Origin: Oligosphaeraceae bacterium
Lineage (GTDB): Bacteria; Verrucomicrobiota; Lentisphaeria; Oligosphaerales; Oligosphaeraceae
Direction of reading: 5' to 3'
Assembly: GCA_012515455.1 (NCBI GenBank)
Contig: JAAYYJ010000229.1
Span: 1-17,454 of the forward strand
Length of the DNA: 17,454 bases
Shown: positions 6,276 to 14,687 of the stretch, one piece after another
Numbering within the stretch: position 1 is the stretch's first letter
How the letters are laid out: every line of letters starts with the position of its first letter
The notes under the pieces: model-generated
What the model was told of the DNA's origin: nothing
The model's input: only the letters and a program-made list of their open reading frames with translations
The model's database searches: none
Made by a program: the position numbers and the translations under genes

Positions 6276-8165
6276 ATGCACCACATTTATCGTCTAGCCG
6301 CGATTGGTCCGGATCTGCAGGTCGGCAATCCGACCTACAATGCCCAGCAGATCATCACCTTGTTTGAGCAGGCAAAGGCCAATGGCGCCTGCCTGATGGT
6401 CACGCCGGAGCTGGCCGTGACCGGCTATACCTGTGGTGATCTGTTTGAACACGGAGTGCTGCTCAGAGCGGCAGAAAATAGTCTGCGCACGGTTATCGCC
6501 GCCACGGCGGGCAGCACCGCCATCCTGCTGCTCGGGCTGCCCTGGAAAATCGGCAGCCGGCTGTTCAATGCCGCCGCGGTGATCCAGAACGGGCGTCTGC
6601 GGGCAGTAATCGGCAAGACCTACCTGCCCTCCTATCGGGAATTCTACGAGAAGCGGCAGTTCCGCTCCTGCCGGGAATACGACGGGCAGACGGTCCTCTG
6701 GGATTCCCAGGCCCTGCCGTTCGGCAATGACATCGTCCTGCAGGCCGGGACGGATTTCCGCTTCGCGCTGGAGATCTGCGAGGACCTCTGGGCGGTCCAT
6801 CCGCCGTCCTGCCAATATGCTCTGAACGGCGCCCAGATCATCTGCAATCTCTACGCCGGGCCGGAGCAGGTCGGCAAGGCTGATACCCGCCGGCGCATAG
6901 TGCAGATGCAGAGCTACCGCCTGGCCTGCGCCTACCTGCTCTCGGGGGCCGGGGTCCAGGAATCGACCAGTGACCTGCTCTTCTCCGGCCATTCGCTGAT
7001 CGCCTGCAACGGCAAGATGCTCGCGGAGAGCTGCCGTTTCCAGCGCGGCAGCCAGGTGATCTATGCGGACATCAAGCCGTCCTGGCTGGAAATCACTCGC
7101 CAAGCCTGGACCAGCATCAACGACTGTCCGTACACACCCGCCCGGGTGGTTGACCTGGAAGCCGTCCCGGAGGCGCCGGACTGGCGGTATTTCCAGCTGA
7201 ACCCCCATCCGTTCATCCCCGGGCAGCAGGACGACCTGCAGGCCCGCTGCGAGGAAATCCTGTCCATCCAAGCCTCGGCTTTAGCCAAGCGCTGGGAACA
7301 CAGCGGTGCCCGCCGCCTGGTCGTGGGCCTCTCCGGCGGCTTGGACTCCACCCTGGCATTGCTGGTCTGCGTGCGCTGCTGTGATTTGCTGGGCCGGGAG
7401 CGTTCTGCGATTTGCGCGGTCACCATGCCGGGCTTCGGCACCAGCCGCCGCACTCACGCCAACGCCGACGCGCTGGCGCTGGCCCTGGGGGTGGAATTGC
7501 GGACCATCAGCATTACCAAGTCGGTCGAGCAGCATCTGGCTGACATCGGGCATGATTTGCACGATCACAATGTCACCTACGAGAACAGCCAGGCCCGGGA
7601 GCGCACCCAGATTCTGTTTGATCTGGCCAACGACTTGGGCGGGCTGGTGATCGGCACCGGCGACCTGTCTGAGATCGCCTTGGGCTGGAACACCTTCAAC
7701 GGCGACCATATCGCCAACTACTCCGTCAACGCCGGTATTCCCAAGACGCTGGTGCGGGCCCTGGTAGAGTACCTGGCGGCCGGTGCCGAAGCAAAGCTCG
7801 CCGGCATCCTGGAAGATATCATCAAGACGCCGGTGTCACCCGAACTGCTGCCCGGCACGCAGCACACCGAGGACATCCTGGGCAGCTATGAGCTGCATGA
7901 TTTCTTCCTGTACTATTTTTTCAAGTACGGCGAAGAACCGGCGATGTTGCGCGACCTGGCCATCCAGGCTTTCGCCGGCATCTTCCCGCCCGAGGAAATT
8001 AACCGCGTCCTGGCTACTTTCCTGCGCCGGTTTTTCAGCCAGCAATTCAAGCGGAACGTCATGCCCGACGGTCCGAAAGTCGGTTCTGTGGCACTGTCTC
8101 CGCGCGGGGACTGGCGGATGCCGGCCGATGCCAGCGCCGAGGTCTGGCGCCTGGCTCTAGAGTAG
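6276..8165 (+). CDS. nadE: Glutamine-dependent NAD+ synthetase
   Basis: This enzyme makes NAD+ from nicotinic acid adenine dinucleotide, ATP and glutamine, the last step of NAD biosynthesis, in the cytosol. The 629 residues match the long, two-domain type. The N-terminal nitrilase-like glutaminase domain (about 1-290) has the Glu-Lys-Cys triad: E45 in TPELAVTGY, K114 in GKTYLPSYREFYEKRQF and C168 in EICEDLW. The C-terminal synthetase domain (about 320-629) has the ATP-binding loop SGGLDS (353-358), IGTGDLSEIALGW, and the conserved KTPVSPELLP and KRNVMPDGPKVG segments. The ATG at 6276 is supported by AAGGAA about 8 nt upstream. All key residues are present, so it should be active and able to feed itself ammonia from glutamine. 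It is followed by the esterase gene after 41 nt, suggesting co-transcription without an obvious metabolic link. Confidence 0.97.
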   Translation: MHHIYRLAAIGPDLQVGNPTYNAQQIITLFEQAKANGACLMVTPELAVTGYTCGDLFEHGVLLRAAENSLRTVIAATAGSTAILLLGLPWKIGSRLFNAAAVIQNGRLRAVIGKTYLPSYREFYEKRQFRSCREYDGQTVLWDSQALPFGNDIVLQAGTDFRFALEICEDLWAVHPPSCQYALNGAQIICNLYAGPEQVGKADTRRRIVQMQSYRLACAYLLSGAGVQESTSDLLFSGHSLIACNGKMLAESCRFQRGSQVIYADIKPSWLEITRQAWTSINDCPYTPARVVDLEAVPEAPDWRYFQLNPHPFIPGQQDDLQARCEEILSIQASALAKRWEHSGARRLVVGLSGGLDSTLALLVCVRCCDLLGRERSAICAVTMPGFGTSRRTHANADALALALGVELRTISITKSVEQHLADIGHDLHDHNVTYENSQARERTQILFDLANDLGGLVIGTGDLSEIALGWNTFNGDHIANYSVNAGIPKTLVRALVEYLAAGAEAKLAGILEDIIKTPVSPELLPGTQHTEDILGSYELHDFFLYYFFKYGEEPAMLRDLAIQAFAGIFPPEEINRVLATFLRRFFSQQFKRNVMPDGPKVGSVALSPRGDWRMPADASAEVWRLALE

Positions 8166-8206
8166 GATTCTCTGAGAGCACGAACAGCAGTAAAGAAGGG
8201 ATTCGC

Positions 8207-10024
8207 ATGCAATTACCATCAGTCTGGCAAGAGGGATTGACGCTCTATTATGATCAGCTGCTGCGGCAGCAGGCTGCGGCAGCATTCCGGAAGAATGCCT
8301 TGCCGGCAACGGCCTCGGACTGGGATGCGGAGGCACTGCGGGCCAAAATCTGGGCCCAGCTGGGCTGCCGGGTCGATCACACTCTGCCGCTAGACGTGCA
8401 GATCACCGGCGAAATCCGCTGTCCCGGCTACCGGATTGAGAAAATCTGCTACCAGAGCCGCAAAGATTTTTATGTCACCGGCAACCTCTACATTCCCGAT
8501 GGCGAGGGCCCTTTCCCGGCGGTGCTCAACATGCACGGCCATTGGCAGCAAGGGCGTCTGGCGGCACGGGTGCAGCAGCGCGGACATTTGCTGGCCTTGA
8601 GCGGGTATGTCTGCCTCTGCGTTGATGCCTTCGGTTCCGGCGAACGCTGCAGCGTCCATGGCGAATTCGAATATCACGGCCATACTCTGGGCGGCAATCT
8701 GCTGCAGTTCGGCGAAAGCCTGATGGGCGCACAAATCGTGGACAATATGCGCGGCATTGATCTGCTCTGCTCCCTGCCTTATGTCGATGCCCAGCGCATT
8801 GGCGCCACCGGCGCCAGCGGCGGCGGCAACCAGACCATGTGGGTTGCAGCAATGGATACCAGGATCAAGGCTGCGGTGCCAGTGGTCAGCGTGGGCAGCT
8901 TCGAATCCTATGTGATGTGCGCCAACTGCATCTGCGAGCTGTTGCCCAACGGACTGACTTTCACCGAGGAGGGCGGCATTCTGGCGTTGGTCGCACCACG
9001 TGCGCTGATGCCCTGCAATGGCATGCTGGACAGCAATCCGGCTTTCGCGCCGGCGCAGATGCTGCGCAGCCTGGCGGAAGCCAGGAAGGTCTACCGGGCC
9101 CTGGATGCAGCGGACCAGCTCAGCTGCTTTATTTTCAACCAACCGCACGGCTACTGGCCGGAAGTCCAGGAAGCGATGCTGGGGTGGTTCAATCTCCACC
9201 TCAAGGGACTGGGACTGGGCAAACCGGTCACGTCATTGCCTGAATATCAGACCCTGCCGGAAGAGGACCTGATGGTTTTCCCCAAAGGCCAGCGCCCGGC
9301 CAAGGTCTGCACTATCCCCGAATACTGCCGCCGGCGCCAGGCCGAGGTTGCACCCACGCGGCGTTTCAGCCGGGAGCGCCTGAGCGCGCTGCTGCATCTG
9401 TCCCCGCTGTACTCTCCCAGCCTGCAGGAATTACCCGCGGCCGGGTGCTGGCGCCGTTTTACTCTGAGTGCTGCAGACGGGACCTTGCTGCCGTTGCTGC
9501 TGCGTCCTCCGCAGCCGGGCAAGGGCTGGGTTCTGCTCTCCGCTCCGAATGGCAAGCAGGAGCTGGAAGGCAGCAAGGTGCTGGGAGCGGCATCGGAGTC
9601 CGGCCTGGGTCTGGCGATTCTGGATGTCTTTGCCTGCGGTGAGAATGATCTGAAGAACCGACCCGGGACTGAGAACCGCAATTACGCCCGGGCGTTGCTC
9701 TGGCTGGGTCAGGTCCAGCAAGGCAAATGGGTGGAGAACTACCGCCTGGCAGAATGGGCCGTGCAGCAGCTGTATCCCGAGGCCGCGATTGCGGCCGGCG
9801 GGTACCGTGATACCGCGGTTACGGCGCTGCTGTTTGCCGCCCTGCAGGATAAGCCGACCGACTTGTATCTGGAACAGGCTCCGCAGTCGCTGTCCTACAG
9901 TCCGGAAAAAACCAAGCTCTTCACCCTGGCCTATCTGATCCCCGGCATACTGGGTTGCGCCGACATCCCTGAGCTCTTGTCGGCGGCCGGCGGCACCACC
10001 GTGAACCTCGATCCAGTGCCGTAA
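8207..10024 (+). CDS. Two-domain alpha/beta hydrolase, acetyl xylan esterase-like
   Basis: This 605-aa protein carries a catalytic alpha/beta-hydrolase fold at about residues 70-335 that resembles acetyl xylan esterase/dienelactone-hydrolase-type enzymes. The nucleophile elbow is G202-A-S204-G-G, the oxyanion segment is NMHGHW (108-113), a DAFGSGER strand lies at 140-147 and the likely catalytic His is in NQPHGYW (311-317). D275 is a candidate acid. The C-terminal region (about 400-605) looks like a second, degenerate hydrolase domain: a VFACGEND strand is followed near residue 530 by AAGGY, where the nucleophile serine is missing. Known relatives remove acetyl or other acyl groups from plant polysaccharides, which would fit the nearby GH16 gene, but no signal peptide is visible. 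ATG 8207 has GAAGGG upstream. The TIM-barrel gene follows after 42 nt. Family confident, substrate unknown. Confidence 0.85.
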   Translation: MQLPSVWQEGLTLYYDQLLRQQAAAAFRKNALPATASDWDAEALRAKIWAQLGCRVDHTLPLDVQITGEIRCPGYRIEKICYQSRKDFYVTGNLYIPDGEGPFPAVLNMHGHWQQGRLAARVQQRGHLLALSGYVCLCVDAFGSGERCSVHGEFEYHGHTLGGNLLQFGESLMGAQIVDNMRGIDLLCSLPYVDAQRIGATGASGGGNQTMWVAAMDTRIKAAVPVVSVGSFESYVMCANCICELLPNGLTFTEEGGILALVAPRALMPCNGMLDSNPAFAPAQMLRSLAEARKVYRALDAADQLSCFIFNQPHGYWPEVQEAMLGWFNLHLKGLGLGKPVTSLPEYQTLPEEDLMVFPKGQRPAKVCTIPEYCRRRQAEVAPTRRFSRERLSALLHLSPLYSPSLQELPAAGCWRRFTLSAADGTLLPLLLRPPQPGKGWVLLSAPNGKQELEGSKVLGAASESGLGLAILDVFACGENDLKNRPGTENRNYARALLWLGQVQQGKWVENYRLAEWAVQQLYPEAAIAAGGYRDTAVTALLFAALQDKPTDLYLEQAPQSLSYSPEKTKLFTLAYLIPGILGCADIPELLSAAGGTTVNLDPVP

Positions 10025-10066
10025 TTCCACCACCACGGTTTTTATCCCTGCCGCAAAGGACTGACC

Positions 10067-10831
10067 ATGACTGACTGCAATCTGGCAATTCAACTCTATT
10101 CGGTGCGCGAGGCCTTGAAGGCTGATTTCAGCGGCACCCTGGCCCAGCTGCAAGAGATCGGCTTCACCGGTGTCGAGCTGGCCTTTTACTATGGCGGGCT
10201 TAACCCGGCAGAGCTGGCCGCGACCCTGCAGAAATTCTCGCTGCGGCCCTGCGGCATCTACGAGTCGGCCGCCAAACTGCAGGACCCCCAGGCCGACGTG
10301 TACCAGTATGCCAAGGCCCTGGGCTGCCAGTATCTGACCCTCGGCTTCGGACCCGATAAAATCAAGCAGGACTGCGACGGCTGCCTGCGGGAATTGCAGC
10401 AAGCGGTTCAGGTCGCCGCCGGTCATGGCTGTAAAATCTGTTACCATGCCCACAGTCACGAATTCGCCCGGGTCGGCGGGCGCAGTTACCTCGAACGGCT
10501 GCTGGAAGAGACCCCCGGGGTACTGTATGAGGCCGACACCGCCTGGATTCATGCCGGCGGCGAAGCAGTAGTGCCGCATCTGCGCAAATACGCGCCAATG
10601 ATCCCGCTGCTGCATTTGAAGGACCTGACCGCAGCAGGCCGGATTACCGAGCTGGGCCATGGAGTGCTGGATTTCGACGCCGTGCTGGCAGTCGTCGCCA
10701 GCACGGACATCGGTACCATGAGTTACGAACAGGACAGCAGTGACATCGGCGCTTTGGCCAGCGCCCGCATCAGCTATGAGTTCATCAAAAGCAGGATGGC
10801 CAGAGCCGGACTCGCCAGGCCGGGAGTCTAA
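10067..10831 (+). CDS. Sugar phosphate isomerase/epimerase family protein (xylose isomerase-like TIM barrel)
   Basis: This 254-aa protein belongs to the xylose-isomerase-like TIM-barrel family (AP endonuclease 2 superfamily), whose members isomerise or epimerise sugars and related polyols using a divalent metal. Likely metal and catalytic residues occur in the expected order: E37 in GVELAFYYGG, the His cluster of CYHAHSHEF (125-133), D157 in LYEADTAWIHAGG, H183 in LLHLKDL, and E221 in MSYEQD. The ELGHGVLDFDAV segment (195-206) is the usual loop before the last strands. The length is typical for the family and there is no export signal, so it is cytosolic. AAAGGA lies 6 nt before the ATG. Placement behind an esterase and near a GH16 glycosidase suggests catabolism of a released sugar, but the exact substrate cannot be read from the sequence. 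Confidence 0.88.
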   Translation: MTDCNLAIQLYSVREALKADFSGTLAQLQEIGFTGVELAFYYGGLNPAELAATLQKFSLRPCGIYESAAKLQDPQADVYQYAKALGCQYLTLGFGPDKIKQDCDGCLRELQQAVQVAAGHGCKICYHAHSHEFARVGGRSYLERLLEETPGVLYEADTAWIHAGGEAVVPHLRKYAPMIPLLHLKDLTAAGRITELGHGVLDFDAVLAVVASTDIGTMSYEQDSSDIGALASARISYEFIKSRMARAGLARPGV

Positions 10832-10888
10832 TTGCGGCCGGCCGACCGCCGGCGGACGCATCGGTCAGCACCACCACCAGGGACAATT

Positions 10889-11569
10889 ATGAGCACACCA
10901 CGCCACCTCCTTTTGCCGATCCTGGCCCTGCTGCTGTCCTGCCTGCTGCTCCAGGCTGAGCCGGCAATCCAGGCTGAGCCGGCAATCCAGGCTGAGCCGG
11001 CAATCGAGACTGTGGCGGCTCTGCAGCAGGAGGCCTGGCAGCAGATCATCCAGAAGTACCCCGAGCTCTCTCCCGAGGCAGTACAGCAGTTCTATCTTGA
11101 ATACGCCCCTGATCTGCTTAAGGAATGGGACCGCTTCTGCCTGGAACACCCCACAGAAGCGGCGCTGTTCCTGCAGCGGATGATTGACAAATACCTGTCC
11201 ATCGAACGGATCAAGGATGTCAATCCCCAGGAATATCAACGCCTGCTGGCAGTGCAAAAAATGGAGAGCCGCATCCGGATTTTAAGCCGGGAAATACAGC
11301 TTCTAGCCGATAATTTTGCGGGCAAGAAGGCCACTGAGGCGCCGGAGCTGTACTGGGAGCTGCAGCTGCGCAAGCAGGAATTGCGGGAGCTCCTGGAGCA
11401 AAGTTTTGAAGAATCACAACAACATCAGCAAATCGAAATCAACCGCCTGGAAACGGAAATGAGAATGCTCAAGCAGCGTTTTCAGGAACGCTCCGCCAAC
11501 CGTACCATGATCCTGCTGGAGCGTTTCCGGCTCTTGACCGGGCTGGAATGGGACTCGGAAGAACCATAA
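10889..11569 (+). CDS. Exported coiled-coil protein of unknown function
   Basis: I do not recognise this 226-aa protein. It opens with a signal peptide (residues 1-23, hydrophobic run HLLLPILALLLSCLLLQA) with a probable cleavage after QA. A Cys at 17 gives a poor lipobox (LLSC), so a lipoprotein is less likely. Directly after the signal comes a repeated hexapeptide, AEPAIQ-type, encoded by three 18-bp copies. The rest is charged and helical, with probable coiled coil from about 110 to 215 rich in Glu, Gln, Arg and Leu, ending in a LLERFRLLTG motif. ATG 10889 is chosen because AGGGA lies 5-6 nt upstream; the frame is open back to a TTG at 10832 overlapping the previous stop, but that extension lacks a signal sequence. 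The stop is only 4 nt before prfC, so translation of the two is probably coupled. Confidence 0.8.
   Translation: MSTPRHLLLPILALLLSCLLLQAEPAIQAEPAIQAEPAIETVAALQQEAWQQIIQKYPELSPEAVQQFYLEYAPDLLKEWDRFCLEHPTEAALFLQRMIDKYLSIERIKDVNPQEYQRLLAVQKMESRIRILSREIQLLADNFAGKKATEAPELYWELQLRKQELRELLEQSFEESQQHQQIEINRLETEMRMLKQRFQERSANRTMILLERFRLLTGLEWDSEEP
10952..11005 (+). repeat. Three perfect 18-bp in-frame tandem copies
   Basis: CAGGCTGAGCCGGCAATC occurs three times without change (10952-10969, 10970-10987, 10988-11005). Each copy encodes QAEPAI, placed directly at the predicted mature N-terminus of the exported coiled-coil protein. Perfect identity suggests recent expansion by slippage, so the copy number may vary between strains. 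Confidence 0.95.
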
Positions 11570-11573
11570 CTTT

Positions 11574-13184
11574 ATGACCGAACTAACTGAGCAAATCTCG
11601 CGCCGCCGGACCTTCGCCATCATCTCACATCCCGACGCAGGGAAAACCACCCTGACGGAAAAACTGCTGCTGTACGGCGGGGCCTTGCAGCTGGCCGGCT
11701 CAGTCCGGGCCAAGAAAAATCAGCGCACCACCACCTCTGATTGGATGGATATCGAGCGGGAGCGCGGCATCTCGATTTCGTCCACCGTGCTGCAGTTCAC
11801 CTACCGTGACTATTGCATCAATCTGCTGGACACCCCCGGGCACCGTGATTTTTCGGAAGACACCTACCGTGTTCTGACCGCGGTAGACAGCGTGATCATG
11901 GTCATTGATGCGGCCAAGGGGATCGAGGAGCGCACTCGCAAGCTGTTTGAAATCTGCCGTTTGCGCAACATCCCCATCTTCACTTTCATGAACAAGCTGG
12001 ACCGGCCGGCCAAAAATCCCCTGGAGCTGCTTGATGAGCTGGAAAGCGTTCTGGGCATCGGCGGTTTTCCGGTGACTTGGCCGCTGGGTGACGGTCCGGA
12101 TTTCAAGGGCGTCTATGACCGTTTGGCGAAGGAACTGCATCTGTTTTCGAACCGCGGCAAAGGCAGTGCCCGGGCGGCGGAGCACATCACCGGCGCGACT
12201 GATCCGCGCATCGGCGAGCTGCTGCATCCCGACCTGCATCAGGAATGGCTGACCCAGATCGAGCTGCTGTCTCTGGCCGGTGAGAGCTTCGATCATGACA
12301 AAATCCGGCAAGGGGAACTGACGCCGGTGTTTTTCGGCAGCGGCATCAACAACTTCGGGGTGCAACTTTTGCTGAATTACTTTGTCGAACATGCTATACC
12401 CCCGCAAGCCCGGAAGTCCAGCCTGGGGCTGATTCAACCCGAGCGCGAGGATTTCTCGGGCTTCGTGTTCAAGATTCAGGCCAATATGGACCCCAATCAC
12501 CGGGACAGCCTGTCTTTTCTGCGCGTCTGCTCCGGAATTTTCCGCAAGGACATGACGGTGCCTAATCCGCGCGGCGGCGGACGTCCGTTGCGCCTGTCTT
12601 ACCCGCAGCGGCTGTTCGGGCAGGAACGCGAATCCGTGGAGGAGGCATACCCCGGCGACATCGTGGGCTTGGTCAGCCATGGGAATTTTCGTATCGGCGA
12701 CACCCTGACCAACGTCCCGCAGCTGGTCTACAACGAGATTCCCCGCTTTCCGCCGGAAGTCTTCTCCTACCTGCACAACGGCTCGCCGTCCAAGTACAAG
12801 CAGTTCCGGGAAGGTCTGGAGCAGCTTCTGAACGAAGGTGTGATTCAAGTCTTTTACCTGCATAATTCGCTCCAGAAGACCGCGTTGCTGGGTGCCGTCG
12901 GGCAGCTGCAGTTCGAGGTCGTGCAGCATCGTCTGGAAACCGAGTACGCCGCCAGCGTCCGGCTGGAGGCGGCGCCCTTCACCCAGGTGCGCTGGCTGTC
13001 CCCGGATTTTGATCCTGCCTCCCTGCAGGATGTCTATCTGGGCAGCAATGTGCGTCTGGCCCAGGACAGCGCCGGGGTCTACGTGCTGCTGTTCCCGGAT
13101 GAATGGGCGGTGAGCTACTTCTGCGAAAAGAATCCCGGTTTTCCCCTGCTGAAGTACTCGTCTTTGCAAGGCGAGACCATTTAG
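11574..13184 (+). CDS. prfC: Peptide chain release factor 3
   Basis: RF3 is a translational GTPase that ejects RF1/RF2 from the ribosome after peptide release and helps in quality control. The 536 residues compare with 529 in E. coli. GTPase motifs are intact: P-loop SHPDAGKT (18-25), SDWMDIERERGISISSTV (55-72, switch I), DTPGHRDF (86-93) and NKLD (140-143). After the G domain come the beta-barrel and RF3-type C-terminal domains, including GALQLAGSVRAKKNQ early on and a late GAVGQLQFEVVQHRLETEY segment typical of RF3 rather than EF-G. The ATG lies 4 nt after the stop of the coiled-coil gene; the only purine-rich stretch (CGGAAGAA) is inside that gene's end, which suggests translational coupling. 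No frame damage is seen. Confidence 0.97.
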   Translation: MTELTEQISRRRTFAIISHPDAGKTTLTEKLLLYGGALQLAGSVRAKKNQRTTTSDWMDIERERGISISSTVLQFTYRDYCINLLDTPGHRDFSEDTYRVLTAVDSVIMVIDAAKGIEERTRKLFEICRLRNIPIFTFMNKLDRPAKNPLELLDELESVLGIGGFPVTWPLGDGPDFKGVYDRLAKELHLFSNRGKGSARAAEHITGATDPRIGELLHPDLHQEWLTQIELLSLAGESFDHDKIRQGELTPVFFGSGINNFGVQLLLNYFVEHAIPPQARKSSLGLIQPEREDFSGFVFKIQANMDPNHRDSLSFLRVCSGIFRKDMTVPNPRGGGRPLRLSYPQRLFGQERESVEEAYPGDIVGLVSHGNFRIGDTLTNVPQLVYNEIPRFPPEVFSYLHNGSPSKYKQFREGLEQLLNEGVIQVFYLHNSLQKTALLGAVGQLQFEVVQHRLETEYAASVRLEAAPFTQVRWLSPDFDPASLQDVYLGSNVRLAQDSAGVYVLLFPDEWAVSYFCEKNPGFPLLKYSSLQGETI

Positions 13185-13280
13185 CATTCGTCCCGGTTTC
13201 GGGTCCAGGGCAGCCATGCCGCTGCTGCTGCAATCAATCCGGCGACAGCCCCGGCGTTGCCAACCGCACAGGAGGCCATT

Positions 13281-14567
13281 ATGACAACACTGCACCGTTT
13301 ATTCCGCCGACCGCTGGCAGTGGCCGGCTTTGCCATGCTGAGCGCATTTTGCGCTTCTGCTCCGGCCCAGGAGTTCGAGGAACTGGGCAGCACCAGGTTG
13401 ATTATCCGGTCGCTGCGCGATCTGGGCCCCCTGGGTCAGGATGTGCTGAGCCTCTGCTGGAGTGCTGATGGCCGGAAGCTACTGGTAGACAAGCACAACG
13501 GAACCCATTCCAGCATCCAGGTGCTGGACCTGGAGCAGAACCGCGCCCAGGAAATCAGCAGCAGTCCTGATTTCCGGGGGCAGAATCTTGGTCCGGGCCA
13601 TTGCAGCAACCCGAGCTGGAACCCCAGCGAGGAGATGCTGGTTTTCTGTGCCCAGGCCGGACGCAGCAAGGAGACCGTCCGGGCCCGGTCCGGTTACGGC
13701 CTGCACAACAACCTCTGGCTGCTCGATGAACGGGGGAAATTTACCCAGCTGAACAACACCGGTCTCTCGCAAAGCAACCCCCGCGGGGTGCTCTTTCCCT
13801 CTTTCTCCCGGGATGGCCGGCGGATTTTCTGGACCCAGGTGCTGGGCAACTCCCGCCTTAATTCCGTGATGGGCATGCGTGAGATGTGCCTGGGGGAGCT
13901 GGTCTTCCAGCACGGCCGCTGGCAGCTGGAGAAAATCGAGCGCCACGCTCCTGGTCAGGGTAAGGATTTTTATGAGACCTACGGCTTCTCGCCGGACGGC
14001 AAAAGCGTGCTGTTTGCGGCTGCGATGGATAACCGGCAGCCATGGTTTACGATGAATATCTATACCATGAACATCCCCGCCAACAACCCTCCCCAGGCAA
14101 TCACCAACACCCGCAGTGCCTGGAACCGCTTTGCGGCTTTCTCACCCAAAGGCAAAAAAATCACCTGGAGCAGCAGCGACGGCATGCTGCTGACCAACCT
14201 CGGAGTCGGCGGGCGACTGTGGGAAAAATATCTGCGCACCGAGCTCTGGCTGGCAAACCAGGACGGCTCTGACAAGCGCCGGCTCACCGGCTTCAATTTC
14301 CGCAACACCAAAGAATTCGCTGGCCGCCGGGCTGTGGTGGGAATGAACGCCTGGCATCCGAACGGCCGGGAGATCGCACTGGTCCTGATGCTGGAGAAGC
14401 GCAACTACGAACTCGAAAGCAGAGTGGTCATTCTGGAACTCGCAGACAGCTTTATCGCCCCGCCACCACCCACCGCGCCAATACCACCAGCACCCGCAGA
14501 ACAGGCTGCACCCGCAGAACAGGCTGCACCCGCACAACAGGCTGCACCCGCAGTGCCAGCGGAGTGA
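13281..14567 (+). CDS. Exported TolB-like beta-propeller (WD40-like/PD40) protein
   Basis: This 428-aa protein starts with a signal peptide (MTTLHRLFRRPLAVAGF...), with probable cleavage around SAPA-QEF near residue 31, so it is periplasmic or beyond. The body has about six propeller blades with the PD40 pattern 'W/FSPDGK': CWSADGRKLL, SWNPSEEMLVF, SFSRDGRRIFW, GFSPDGKSVLF, AFSPKGKKITW and AWHPNGREIAL. These resemble the C-terminal domain of TolB, but the N-terminal TolB domain is missing, so it is not TolB itself. The tail is Pro/Ala/Gln/Glu-rich low complexity. ATG 13281 is set by a strong CAGGAGG 5 nt upstream; an in-frame TTG at 13257 would only add residues before the signal peptide. Such propellers often act in protein-protein or ligand binding; the partner is unknown. 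It is the last gene before a strong hairpin. Confidence 0.87.
   Translation: MTTLHRLFRRPLAVAGFAMLSAFCASAPAQEFEELGSTRLIIRSLRDLGPLGQDVLSLCWSADGRKLLVDKHNGTHSSIQVLDLEQNRAQEISSSPDFRGQNLGPGHCSNPSWNPSEEMLVFCAQAGRSKETVRARSGYGLHNNLWLLDERGKFTQLNNTGLSQSNPRGVLFPSFSRDGRRIFWTQVLGNSRLNSVMGMREMCLGELVFQHGRWQLEKIERHAPGQGKDFYETYGFSPDGKSVLFAAAMDNRQPWFTMNIYTMNIPANNPPQAITNTRSAWNRFAAFSPKGKKITWSSSDGMLLTNLGVGGRLWEKYLRTELWLANQDGSDKRRLTGFNFRNTKEFAGRRAVVGMNAWHPNGREIALVLMLEKRNYELESRVVILELADSFIAPPPPTAPIPPAPAEQAAPAEQAAPAQQAAPAVPAE
14490..14553 (+). repeat. 18-bp in-frame tandem repeats in propeller tail
   Basis: GCACCCGCAGAACAGGCT is present at 14490-14507 and 14508-14525, then with one change (CACAAC) at 14526-14543, followed by a partial copy from 14544. 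The unit encodes APAEQA, building the Pro/Ala-rich C-terminal tail. The unit length and amino-acid flavour match the repeat in the coiled-coil gene about 3.5 kb upstream. Confidence 0.93.
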
Positions 14568-14624
14568 TGCTCTGCTGGATTTAGCTGCTCTGCCAGGCCG
14601 CGCGAAGTGCCCTGGGCATAAAAC

Positions 14625-14665
14625 TACGGCCGCAGGCGAATCACCATTGTTCGCCTGCGGCCGTA
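14625..14665. terminator. Strong 16-bp hairpin terminator between convergent genes
   Basis: TACGGCCGCAGGCGAA (14625-14640) and TTCGCCTGCGGCCGTA (14650-14665) form a perfect GC-rich 16-bp stem with a 9-nt loop. Read leftward, the stem is followed by GTTTTATG, giving a short U-tract after the lipoprotein gene. Read rightward, no T-run follows, but the stem alone could protect the 3' end of the propeller mRNA. It sits in the 120-nt gap between the two stop codons. Confidence 0.85.
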
Positions 14666-14687
14666 TGGGAGAAAAATTCAGTCCAGC

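Noticed and set aside
9431..10861. 476-codon leftward frame
   Set aside because: It is antisense to the esterase and TIM-barrel genes, which have clear family motifs and start signals. The leftward translation matches nothing.
11700..13295. 531-codon leftward frame
   Set aside because: It is antisense to prfC, which is unmistakable; the long open shadow reflects GC-rich codon use.
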